Assembly: GCF_007183175.1 (NCBI RefSeq) | Contig: NZ_AP019807.1 | Coordinates: 2,338,001 to 2,402,000, forward strand | Reading direction: 5' to 3' | DNA: 64,000 nucleotides | Source of the DNA: Microbulbifer sp. GL-2 | GTDB taxonomy: Bacteria > Pseudomonadota > Gammaproteobacteria > Pseudomonadales > Cellvibrionaceae | In this document: in pieces, positions 9,967-17,605 of the stretch | How positions within the stretch are numbered: position 1 is the stretch's first letter | How the letters are laid out: the number at the start of each line of letters is the position of its first letter | The notes under the pieces: model-generated | Databases searched by the model: none | What the model was told of the DNA's origin: nothing | The model's input: the letters and a program-made list of their open reading frames with translations, nothing else | Position numbers and translations under genes: made by a program

Positions 9967-11385
9967 TTGGAAAAGAAGCTGATTGTCGGCAGTGAGGAGT
10001 GGTGTGGATTTCCCGCACTCGGTATTCCGGCGGTTAAGGCGCGGGTGGATTCTGGAGCCAAGACCTCCTGCCTACACGCGTACAATATTCACACCTTTAA
10101 GCGCGACGGAGAGCCCTGGGTCAGTTTTGAGGCCCACCCCTTGCAGCACCAGCGCCGCCCTTCGGTGCGTTGTGAGGCGCGCCTGCTGGACAAGCGGCTG
10201 GTGCGCAGTTCCTCCGGTGAAAGTGAGAAGCGCCCGGTGATCCGTACCTCCATGTCTGTCGGTGGCAGTGTCTGGGATATCGAGTTGACCCTGACCAATC
10301 GCGACAGTATGGGCTACCGTATGTTGCTGGGGCGCGAGGCCATGCTCGGACGCATGTTGGTGGACCCCTCGGAAAGCTTTTGCCTGGGTGAGATCCCCCA
10401 GAGCCAGCTGGATGAGTATTACCGCGACGAGCACCATATCGCCGGTACCGGTCTGCGGATCGGGCTACTGGCGTCCAACCCTGACCTCTACAGCAACCGC
10501 CGTATTATGGAAGCGGGTGCCGAGCGCGGCCACCGCATGACCTTTCTCGATGTTCGTCAGTGTTATATGAAACTGGATGCGGATGAACCGGAAGTGCATT
10601 ACCGCGATGGCCGAATCCTAAATAATCTGGATGCGGTTATTCCACGGATTCGGCCCAGCCAGACTTTCTACGGCTGTGCTTTGACGCGCCATTTCGAGAG
10701 CCTGGATGTCTTTGCCCTGAACGGTTCCGCGGCGATCAGCCAGTCGAGGGACAAGCTTTTCTCTCTGCAGTTATTGCAGCAGAGTGGCCTGAATATCCCC
10801 ACCTCCGGATTTGCCAATTCACCTGTGGATACCAACGAGCTGATTGAAATGGTGGGTGGAGCGCCATTAGTGGTGAAGTTGCTGGAGGGCACCCAGGGGC
10901 GAGGTGTGGTGTTGGCGGAGACTCGCAAGGCAGGGGAGTCTGTTATCAATGCCTTCAAATCCCTGAAAGCCAACCTGCTGGTGCAGGAGTTTATTCGCGA
11001 GGCAGAAGGTAAGGATTTGCGACTGTTTGTAATCGATGGGCGGGTGGTGGCCTCGATTCAGCGAGAGGCGGCACCAGGTGAGTTTCGTGCCAATATTCAC
11101 CAGGGAGGCACCGCCTCGGTGGTGAAAGTTACTTCTGAAGAGAAGCGTCTCGCCATAAAGGCGGCCAAGGTATTGGGACTCAAGGTGGCGGGTGTGGATA
11201 TTATCCGCTCGCGCAAGGGACCGCTGTTGCTGGAAGTGAACTCCTCACCTGGCCTTGAGGGCATTGAAAGTGCCACGCGCAAGGATGTGGCCGGCGCCAT
11301 GATTATTTCTATCGAGAAGGCCCTGAAGTGGCGCCCATCGGTAAAGGCGAACGGCGACAGTGGGGGTAATCCACAAGCGGTGTAG
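9967..11385 (+). CDS. Fusion of retropepsin-like (RimB-type) domain and RimK-type ATP-grasp ligase
   Basis: Two-domain protein of about 472 residues. I favour the TTG at 9967, with GAGGA about ten bases upstream; the frame extends to another TTG at 9892. Residues about 5-140 resemble the PF05618 'ATP-dependent zinc protease' (RimB) family, with the aspartic-protease-like motif VDSGAKTSCLHA (Asp28-Ser-Gly-Ala) and a MLLGREAM segment. Residues about 163-455 form a RimK-like ATP-grasp ligase: GLLASNPDLYSN, VIPRIRP, SRDKLFSLQLL, VVKLLEGTQGRGV, VQEFI and the metal-binding end LLLEVNSSPGLEGIE. RimK adds glutamates to ribosomal protein S6, and RimB has been reported to remove or process them. A fusion would place both activities in one chain, but the substrate here is not known. 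Confidence 0.8.
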   Translation: MEKKLIVGSEEWCGFPALGIPAVKARVDSGAKTSCLHAYNIHTFKRDGEPWVSFEAHPLQHQRRPSVRCEARLLDKRLVRSSSGESEKRPVIRTSMSVGGSVWDIELTLTNRDSMGYRMLLGREAMLGRMLVDPSESFCLGEIPQSQLDEYYRDEHHIAGTGLRIGLLASNPDLYSNRRIMEAGAERGHRMTFLDVRQCYMKLDADEPEVHYRDGRILNNLDAVIPRIRPSQTFYGCALTRHFESLDVFALNGSAAISQSRDKLFSLQLLQQSGLNIPTSGFANSPVDTNELIEMVGGAPLVVKLLEGTQGRGVVLAETRKAGESVINAFKSLKANLLVQEFIREAEGKDLRLFVIDGRVVASIQREAAPGEFRANIHQGGTASVVKVTSEEKRLAIKAAKVLGLKVAGVDIIRSRKGPLLLEVNSSPGLEGIESATRKDVAGAMIISIEKALKWRPSVKANGDSGGNPQAV

Positions 11386-11582
11386 CGACTGGATAAGCCG
11401 CTATTGCGGCCAACGCGGCCAGGCCTGGTGGACTAACCTTCAGGGGTGGCCGGGCTCTCCGCTGGCGCGCAACCAGAGCCTCGGCGTAGGTCCCAAGCCG
11501 AAGGCGTTCGCCGATTGATACCGTTTGCCGGGGCGGCTGCTCGTACGGCCCGGACGGTGCAACCCCCAGGGCTTGAACGACT
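11386..11582 (+). other. GC-rich structured leader upstream of YfiR-family gene
   Basis: No ORF. It holds several inverted repeats, the clearest at 11521-11557: CCGT and CCGGG on the left pair with CCCGG and ACGG on the right. GGCCAGGCCTGG lies near 11417. Dense pairing potential just before a start codon suggests an mRNA leader, but I do not recognise a riboswitch class. Confidence 0.35.
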
Positions 11583-12164
11583 GTGAAAACTCGAAGCTGC
11601 CTTAGCCTCTTCCTCCTCCGTTTGTCCCCAATGTTTTTCCTGTCGCTGACTTTACTGGCTACGCCGGTTGTTCAGGCGGCGGTAAACCTCTCCGATACCC
11701 CTCTGGGGCGGCGGGTGATGGTGGATTATATCGTGCACTTCGCTTATCACCTGCAGTGGCCGGTAAATGCCTTTGCCAACCAGAGTGCACCGTTCAAAGT
11801 GTGTTTGATGGGGGGAGACTCCCTCGGCGAGCCACTGGCTGAGCGCTTCAAGAACCAGCGTATTGATGGTCGCCGTGTGGAGTTGGAGAAGATTGACCTG
11901 AAGGATATGCTGCGTGCTCGCAAGTGTCAGATTGTGGTGCTCGGCTCTATGGAGCGCAACTTCCTGCTGAAGGCTCTGGTGGCCGTCGAGTTCTTCCCGG
12001 TTCTCACCGTCAGTGATGCCGACAGCTTCGCCGCGACCGGGGGCATGATCGAGTTTGCTGACAGCGGTAATGAGGTGGCCCTGCGCATGAACAAGACCAT
12101 GCTGGAAAAGGCCGAGCTCAAGATGGGCAAGAGCCTGTTCCGTCTCGGGCAAAAGCCGGACTGA
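11583..12164 (+). CDS. YfiR-family (DUF4154) periplasmic protein
   Basis: Secreted protein of 193 residues in the YfiR/DUF4154 family. A hydrophobic signal runs from about residue 6 to the cleavage after VVQA. The mature part begins VNLSDTPLGRRVMVDYIVHFAYHLQWP, matching the family opening (YIxxFxxxxxWP). The conserved middle KVCLMGGDSLGEPL and LEKIDLKDM and the end GMIEFADSGNEVALRMNKTMLEKAELKMGKSLF (split) are typical. YfiR in Pseudomonas restrains the diguanylate cyclase YfiN in the periplasm, but no cyclase gene lies beside it here, so any link to c-di-GMP is inference. The start is a GTG with no strong ribosome site. Confidence 0.75.
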   Translation: MKTRSCLSLFLLRLSPMFFLSLTLLATPVVQAAVNLSDTPLGRRVMVDYIVHFAYHLQWPVNAFANQSAPFKVCLMGGDSLGEPLAERFKNQRIDGRRVELEKIDLKDMLRARKCQIVVLGSMERNFLLKALVAVEFFPVLTVSDADSFAATGGMIEFADSGNEVALRMNKTMLEKAELKMGKSLFRLGQKPD

Positions 12165-12494
12165 GGAGATTGCCCGGTCGCGATTGACGTATTTTTGCAC
12201 TAGCGCCCAGAAGTGAATTCGCGTAGAATCTGCGCCCGATTTGGGCCAGTGCCGCGAAGCTGAATCGCGCAGCGTGAGCCTACTAAAAAGCTGACGGCAA
12301 GCGTCGGTCAATTTGTGAGATTCACGCGTGAACAGATTTTTAAAGCGAGATGAAGCTGCGATGTTTCATCTCGCTTTTTTATGCGCGCGCCAGTCAGGAG
12401 TCCGTGTGCTCCGAAGCCCGCAAACCCCGCCCGGAAGCAGTTCTGAAGATTGGAGTTCAATTTGACTAAAGCTGTCCCTACGTCGGAGGCTTTC
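12165..12494 (+). promoter_or_regulatory. carA leader with intrinsic terminator (attenuator)
   Basis: 330 bases without a large gene. A perfect 13-base stem (12342-12354 with 12365-12377), a 10-base loop and a T-run to 12380 make a strong rho-independent terminator 115 bases before the carA start. A perfect 12-base palindrome TTCACGCGTGAA (12321-12332) lies just upstream. Overlapping both is a short frame, GTG at 12315 to TGA at 12353, encoding MRFTREQIFKAR, with three Arg in twelve codons and its stop inside the terminator stem. A possible -10 TAGAAT is at 12224-12229 with no convincing -35. This could attenuate carAB in response to arginine or pyrimidines, or could simply end the yfiR transcript. 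The leader frame has no good ribosome site. Confidence 0.5.
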
Positions 12495-13643
12495 ATGCCC
12501 CACAACTTTATGCAGAGTACAACTCCCGCGCTGCTGGTGCTCGCTGATGGTAGTGTCTTTGAAGGACGCGCAATCGGTGCCCACGGCAGTTCTGTTGGCG
12601 AGGTGGTGTTCAACACCTCAATGACCGGATATCAGGAGATCCTCACCGATCCCTCTTATGCCCGCCAGATTGTGACTCTGACCTACCCGCATATCGGCAA
12701 CACAGGCACCAATCAGGAAGACGAAGAGTGTGCTGAGATCTGGGCTGCCGGCCTGGTGATCCGCGACCTGCCGCTGATTGCCAGCAGCTTCCGCAACGAG
12801 CAGTCCCTGGAAGACTATCTGCGCGAGCGCAATATCGTCGGTATCGCCGATATCGACACCCGTCGCCTGACCCGCCTGCTGCGTGACAAAGGCGCACAGA
12901 GCGGTTGTATCGTCGCCGGCGACGATATTGACCGCGAGGAAGCCCTGACCAAGGCCAAGGAGTTTGCCGGCCTGAAAGGTATGGACCTGGCCAAAGTGGT
13001 CAGCACCAAGGAAGCCTATCCCTTTAATGAGGGCACCTGGGAGCTGGGCGAAGGCCACAAGGCCGCGCCGGAACAGCCCTTCAAAGTCGTGGCTTACGAT
13101 TTCGGTGTGAAACGCAATATCCTGCGTATGCTGGTGGATCGCGGCTGCGACATCACGGTAGTACCGGCGGAGACCCCGGCTTCCGAAGTGCTGGCGATGA
13201 ATCCCAACGGCGTCTTCCTGTCCAATGGCCCCGGCGATCCCGAGCCCTGCGCATATGCCATTGCCGCCATCCGCGAAATTCTCGACGCTGGCATCCCCAC
13301 CTACGGTATCTGCCTGGGCCACCAGTTGTTGGGCCTGGCAGTGGGGGGCAAAACGGCCAAGATGAAGTTCGGTCACCACGGTGGTAACCACCCGGTACAG
13401 GACCTGAACAGCACCAAGGTAATGATTACCGCGCAGAACCACGGCTTTGAAGTGGATGCCGGCAGCTTGCCGGACAATGTGGAAGTTACTCACAAGTCCC
13501 TGTTTGATGGCACCCTGCAAGGTATTCAGCTGAAGGACAAGCCGGCCTTCAGCTTCCAGGGACACCCGGAAGCGAGCCCGGGCCCACATGATGTGGCGCC
13601 GCTGTTCGATCACTTTATCGATTTGATGAAAGAGCGCGCCTAA
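12495..13643 (+). CDS. carA: Carbamoyl-phosphate synthase small subunit
   Basis: Glutamine amidotransferase subunit supplying ammonia to CarB for carbamoyl phosphate, the precursor of pyrimidines and arginine. The ATG at 12495 has GGAGG (12485-12489) five bases upstream and gives 382 residues, the same as E. coli CarA; the frame opens earlier at TTG 12450. The N-terminal half carries the CPSase small-chain domain (LVLADGSVFEGRAIG, MTGYQEILTDPSY). The C-terminal half is a class I GATase with nucleophile Cys in GICLGHQLLG and the His/Glu of GHPEASPGPHD. carB follows after 112 bases containing a hairpin. Confidence 0.98.
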   Translation: MPHNFMQSTTPALLVLADGSVFEGRAIGAHGSSVGEVVFNTSMTGYQEILTDPSYARQIVTLTYPHIGNTGTNQEDEECAEIWAAGLVIRDLPLIASSFRNEQSLEDYLRERNIVGIADIDTRRLTRLLRDKGAQSGCIVAGDDIDREEALTKAKEFAGLKGMDLAKVVSTKEAYPFNEGTWELGEGHKAAPEQPFKVVAYDFGVKRNILRMLVDRGCDITVVPAETPASEVLAMNPNGVFLSNGPGDPEPCAYAIAAIREILDAGIPTYGICLGHQLLGLAVGGKTAKMKFGHHGGNHPVQDLNSTKVMITAQNHGFEVDAGSLPDNVEVTHKSLFDGTLQGIQLKDKPAFSFQGHPEASPGPHDVAPLFDHFIDLMKERA

Positions 13644-13671
13644 GGGCGCAGCCGCCCAGGGTAGGGCAAGT

Positions 13672-13695
13672 AACCGCCGCTTTTGCGGCGGTTTT
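13672..13695 (+). terminator. Intrinsic terminator-like hairpin between carA and carB
   Basis: Perfect stem AACCGCCGC / GCGGCGGTT with a TTTT loop, followed by two more T. It lies 28 bases after the carA stop. In a carAB operon this could lower carB transcription or protect the carA mRNA end. It could also mean carB has its own promoter in the remaining 60 bases, although I see none. Confidence 0.6.
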
Positions 13696-13755
13696 AACAA
13701 GACACGAATGAAATTAAGCGCAGCCGGCCTAAGCCGGTAGTAGAACGGAAGAAAG

Positions 13756-16700
13756 ATGCCAAAACGCACAGATATCCAAAGCATTCTGATTATCGGCGCA
13801 GGCCCCATCGTGATCGGCCAGGCGTGCGAATTTGACTACTCCGGCGCCCAGGCCTGTAAGGCGCTGCGCGAAGAAGGTTACCGGGTGATCCTGGTGAACT
13901 CCAATCCGGCTACCATCATGACGGACCCATCGATGGCCGATGCCACCTACATCGAGCCAGTGGAATGGCGCACCGTATCCAAAATTATTGAGCAGGAGCG
14001 CCCAGACGCGATCCTGCCCACCATGGGCGGCCAGACAGCACTGAACTGCGCCCTGGATCTGGACAAGCACGGTGTCCTGGAGAAATTTAATGTCGAGCTG
14101 ATCGGTGCGGATAAGGACGCTATCGAGAAAGCGGAAGACCGCGACCTGTTCGATAAGGCCATGAAGGCCATCGGCCTGGAAACTCCGCGTGCCAAGATCG
14201 TGCACTCCATGGAAGAGGCGAAGAAGGTACCGGAAGTGTTCGGTTTCCCGGTCATTATCCGCCCGTCTTTCACCATGGGCGGCTCCGGTGGCGGTGTGGC
14301 CTACAACTGGCCGGAGTTTGAAGAGATTTGTAAGCGTGGTCTCGATCTCTCCCCCACCAACGAACTGCTGATCGACGAATCCCTGCTCGGCTGGAAAGAG
14401 TACGAGATGGAAGTGGTTCGCGATAAGAACGACAACTGCATCATCGTGTGCGCCATCGAGAATTTCGATCCGATGGGCGTACACACCGGTGACTCCATCA
14501 CGGTAGCGCCGGCGCAGACGCTGACCGACAAGGAATACCAGCTGATGCGCAATGCCTCTATCGCGGTATTGCGCGAGATCGGCGTTGAGACCGGCGGCTC
14601 CAACGTACAGTTCGGTGTCTGCCCGAAGACTGGCCGCGTGGTTGTGATCGAGATGAACCCCCGCGTATCCCGCTCCTCCGCACTGGCCTCCAAAGCCACC
14701 GGCTTCCCGATCGCCAAGGTCGCGGCCAAGCTGGCGGTGGGTTACACCCTGGATGAGCTGCAAAACGATATTACCGGCGGTGCTACCCCGGCATCCTTCG
14801 AGCCGTCCATCGACTACGTTGTCACCAAGATTCCACGCTTTACCTTCGAGAAATTCGGTGAAGCCGATGCGCGCCTGACCACCCAGATGAAATCTGTGGG
14901 CGAGGTGATGGCTATCGGCCGCACATTCCAGGAATCCCTGCAGAAAGCTCTGCGTGGCCTGGAAGTGGGCAGCTTCGGCCTGGAAAGCAAGATCGACCCG
15001 AGCAAGGATGGCGCCGAGAGCCGCCTGCGGAGCGAACTCTCTGTACCTGGCGCCGAGCGCATCTGGTACGTGGGCGATGCCTTCCGCATGGGGATGAGTG
15101 TTGACGAAGTTTATGACCTGTCGGGTATCGACCCCTGGTTCCTGGTTCAGATTGAAGAGCTGATCAGAATCGAAGAACCGCTCAAGTCACTGCCCACCTC
15201 AGCGCTGACTACCGAGCATATGCGCTTCCTTAAACGCAAAGGTTTCTCCGACCGTCGCCTCGCCGACCTGTTGGGAGTGAGTCAGAAGAGCGTGCGTGAA
15301 TTCCGCCACAAGCTCGGCGTATTCCCATCCTTCAAGCGCGTGGACACCTGTGCTGCGGAATTCAGTACTTCCACTGCTTACATGTACTCCACCTATGACG
15401 AGGAGTGCGAAGCAGAGCCGTCTGACAAGAAGAAAATCATGGTACTTGGCGGTGGCCCCAATCGCATTGGCCAGGGCATTGAGTTCGACTACTGTTGTGT
15501 ACACGCCGCCCTGGCGATGCGCGAAGATGGCTACGAGACCATTATGGTCAACTGTAACCCGGAGACAGTGTCCACCGATTACGACACTTCCGATCGACTC
15601 TACTTCGAGCCGGTAACCCTGGAAGACGTGCTGGAGATTGTCGCCATAGAGAAGCCGGAAGGTGTGATTGTACAGTTCGGCGGCCAGACTCCACTGAATC
15701 TGGCGCGCTACCTGGCCAATGAAGGTGTGCCCATTATCGGTACTACCCCGGAGCAGATCGACCGCGCCGAAGACCGCGAACGCTTCCAGCAGATGATTAT
15801 GCGCTTGGGTCTCAAGCAGCCGAAGAACGCTATCGTACGCTCAGTTTCTGAAGCTATTCTGGCGGCAAAAGATGTGGGCTACCCGCTGGTAGTGCGCCCC
15901 TCATACGTACTGGGCGGCCGCGCTATGGAGATCGTCTACAAAGAAGACGAGCTGCTCACTTACATGAAAGAAGCGGTACAGGTTTCCGACGAAGCGCCGG
16001 TACTACTGGACCACTTCCTCAACGCCGCCATCGAGGTGGATATCGATGCGGTATCCGATGGTAAAGATGTTGTGATCGGCGCCATCATGCAGCATATCGA
16101 ACAGTGTGGCGTTCACTCCGGTGACTCCGCCTGCTCTTTGCCGCCATACAGCCTGCCGGCAGATGTGCAGGATCGTATGCGCGAAGAAGTGAAAGCCATG
16201 GCGCGCGAGCTGGGCGTGATTGGCCTGATGAACACCCAGCTGGCCTATCAGGACGGCGAGATCTACGTGATCGAGGTGAACCCGCGCGCTTCCCGTACCG
16301 TACCCTTCGTATCCAAGTGCATCGGTACCTCGCTCGCAAAAGTGGCTGCGCGCTGTCAGGCGGGTATCAGTCTGAAAGAGCAGGGCTTTACCGAAGAAAT
16401 CGTACCGGACTACTTCTCGGTAAAAGAATCGGTATTCCCGTTCAACAAGTTCCCCAAAGTGGACCCGATTCTCGGCCCCGAGATGAAGTCCACCGGCGAA
16501 GTGATGGGTGTTGGTGCGACCTTCGCAGAAGCCTTCGATAAGGGCCTGGTTGCCGCCGGCGATCGCCTGCCGGAGTCTGGGCGTGCATTTATCTCTGTGC
16601 GTGACTTTGATAAGCCCGATGCAGTGGGCGTTGCCCGCGATCTGGTGGAGCTTGGCTTTGAGGTAATTGCCAGCCGTGGCACCGCCAAGGTCTTGCAAGA

Positions 16701-16983
16701 AAACGATATTCCCGTTACAACCGTCAACAAGATGAGTGAAGGTCGCCCGCATATCGTCGATATGATTAAAAACGACGAGATTGCGCTGGTGGTGAATACC
16801 ACCGAAGGGCGCCAGGCTATTCGTGACTCCGCAGATATCCGCCGCAGCGCTGAGAACCACCAGGTGTGTTACACAACCACCCTGGCGGCAGCTCAAGCCA
16901 TGGCGATGGCGATGCGCCAGGAGCAGCCGCTGCAGGTTCGCCGCCTGCAAGATCTTCACCAGCGGGTCGTGAAGCTGTCGTAA
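13756..16983 (+). CDS. carB: Carbamoyl-phosphate synthase large subunit
   Basis: Makes carbamoyl phosphate from bicarbonate, ammonia and two ATP. The 1,075 residues show the internal duplication of the family: two ATP-grasp halves, each opening with the same pattern (IGAGPIVIGQACEFDYSG and LGGGPNRIGQGIEFDYCC). Metal- and ATP-binding segments are EMNPRVSRSSALASKATG and EVNPRASRTVPFVSK. The oligomerisation domain is in between, and a C-terminal MGS-like allosteric domain (ISVRDFDKPDAVGVARDL) binds UMP, ornithine or IMP in homologues. It runs 87 bases ahead of greA, matching the carA-carB-greA operon order described in Pseudomonas aeruginosa. Confidence 0.99.
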   Translation: MPKRTDIQSILIIGAGPIVIGQACEFDYSGAQACKALREEGYRVILVNSNPATIMTDPSMADATYIEPVEWRTVSKIIEQERPDAILPTMGGQTALNCALDLDKHGVLEKFNVELIGADKDAIEKAEDRDLFDKAMKAIGLETPRAKIVHSMEEAKKVPEVFGFPVIIRPSFTMGGSGGGVAYNWPEFEEICKRGLDLSPTNELLIDESLLGWKEYEMEVVRDKNDNCIIVCAIENFDPMGVHTGDSITVAPAQTLTDKEYQLMRNASIAVLREIGVETGGSNVQFGVCPKTGRVVVIEMNPRVSRSSALASKATGFPIAKVAAKLAVGYTLDELQNDITGGATPASFEPSIDYVVTKIPRFTFEKFGEADARLTTQMKSVGEVMAIGRTFQESLQKALRGLEVGSFGLESKIDPSKDGAESRLRSELSVPGAERIWYVGDAFRMGMSVDEVYDLSGIDPWFLVQIEELIRIEEPLKSLPTSALTTEHMRFLKRKGFSDRRLADLLGVSQKSVREFRHKLGVFPSFKRVDTCAAEFSTSTAYMYSTYDEECEAEPSDKKKIMVLGGGPNRIGQGIEFDYCCVHAALAMREDGYETIMVNCNPETVSTDYDTSDRLYFEPVTLEDVLEIVAIEKPEGVIVQFGGQTPLNLARYLANEGVPIIGTTPEQIDRAEDRERFQQMIMRLGLKQPKNAIVRSVSEAILAAKDVGYPLVVRPSYVLGGRAMEIVYKEDELLTYMKEAVQVSDEAPVLLDHFLNAAIEVDIDAVSDGKDVVIGAIMQHIEQCGVHSGDSACSLPPYSLPADVQDRMREEVKAMARELGVIGLMNTQLAYQDGEIYVIEVNPRASRTVPFVSKCIGTSLAKVAARCQAGISLKEQGFTEEIVPDYFSVKESVFPFNKFPKVDPILGPEMKSTGEVMGVGATFAEAFDKGLVAAGDRLPESGRAFISVRDFDKPDAVGVARDLVELGFEVIASRGTAKVLQENDIPVTTVNKMSEGRPHIVDMIKNDEIALVVNTTEGRQAIRDSADIRRSAENHQVCYTTTLAAAQAMAMAMRQEQPLQVRRLQDLHQRVVKLS

Positions 16984-17070
16984 TAGTTTAAAACCAATTT
17001 GTGAAATCCCAATCGGGCCCAGTGATTACACTGGGCCCGGTTTCGTCGTAACAATAATGGAGGTCCCACA

Positions 17071-17547
17071 TTGAACCGGGTACCAATGACCGTTGAAGGC
17101 GCGGAAGCGCTGCGTTCAGAACTGGACAATCTGAAAAAAATCGAGCGCCCTGCAGTAGTACAGGCGATAGCCGAGGCGCGCGAGCACGGTGATTTGAAGG
17201 AAAATGCCGAATACCATGCGGCGCGGGAGAAGCAGGGATTCGTCGAGGGTCGTATCCAGGAAATCGAGGCCAAGCTATCCCACGCACAAGTGATCGATGT
17301 GAAATCGATTGATCCCAGTGATAAGGTAATTTTTGGCACCACGGTGACAATTATCCACTTGGATAATGATGCGGAAGTGACTTACAAAATCGTGGGTGAT
17401 GATGAAGCCGATGTGAAAAAACAAAAAATCTCGGTGAATTCACCAATTGCCCGTGCGCTGATAGGCAAGGAAGTGGGGGATATCGTGGTAGTCCACACCC
17501 CCTCCGGCGCGGTGGAGTATGAGATTGATACGGTAGCACATTTGTAA
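17071..17547 (+). CDS. greA: Transcription elongation factor GreA
   Basis: Rescues backtracked RNA polymerase by stimulating transcript cleavage. The start is a TTG at 17071 with GGAGG six to ten bases before it. The resulting protein is 158 residues, exactly the E. coli length, and begins MNRVPMTVEGAEALR. The N-terminal antiparallel coiled coil includes the tip motif DLKENAEYHAAREKQGF, with the acidic residues needed for cleavage. The C-terminal FKBP-like domain includes VIFGTTVTI, DDEADVKKQKISVNSPIAR and GDIVVVHTP. It closes the carA-carB-greA group and is followed by a strong two-way terminator. Confidence 0.98.
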   Translation: MNRVPMTVEGAEALRSELDNLKKIERPAVVQAIAEAREHGDLKENAEYHAAREKQGFVEGRIQEIEAKLSHAQVIDVKSIDPSDKVIFGTTVTIIHLDNDAEVTYKIVGDDEADVKKQKISVNSPIARALIGKEVGDIVVVHTPSGAVEYEIDTVAHL

Positions 17548-17561
17548 TTAAAGACTTTGAA

Positions 17562-17590
17562 AAAAAGGGCGGCCAGAGGCCGCCCTTTTT
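17562..17590. terminator. Bidirectional intrinsic terminator (greA / curlin A)
   Basis: GC stem GGGCGGCC / GGCCGCCC with a three-base loop, flanked by A5 on the left and T5 on the right. It therefore works as a rho-independent terminator on both strands. It separates greA from the convergent curli locus. Confidence 0.92.
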
Positions 17591-17605
17591 ATTTCTAATA
17601 GTTTT

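Noticed and set aside
12618..14763. Long minus-strand frames opposite carA and carB
   Set aside because: Antisense shadows without ribosome sites or recognisable domains.
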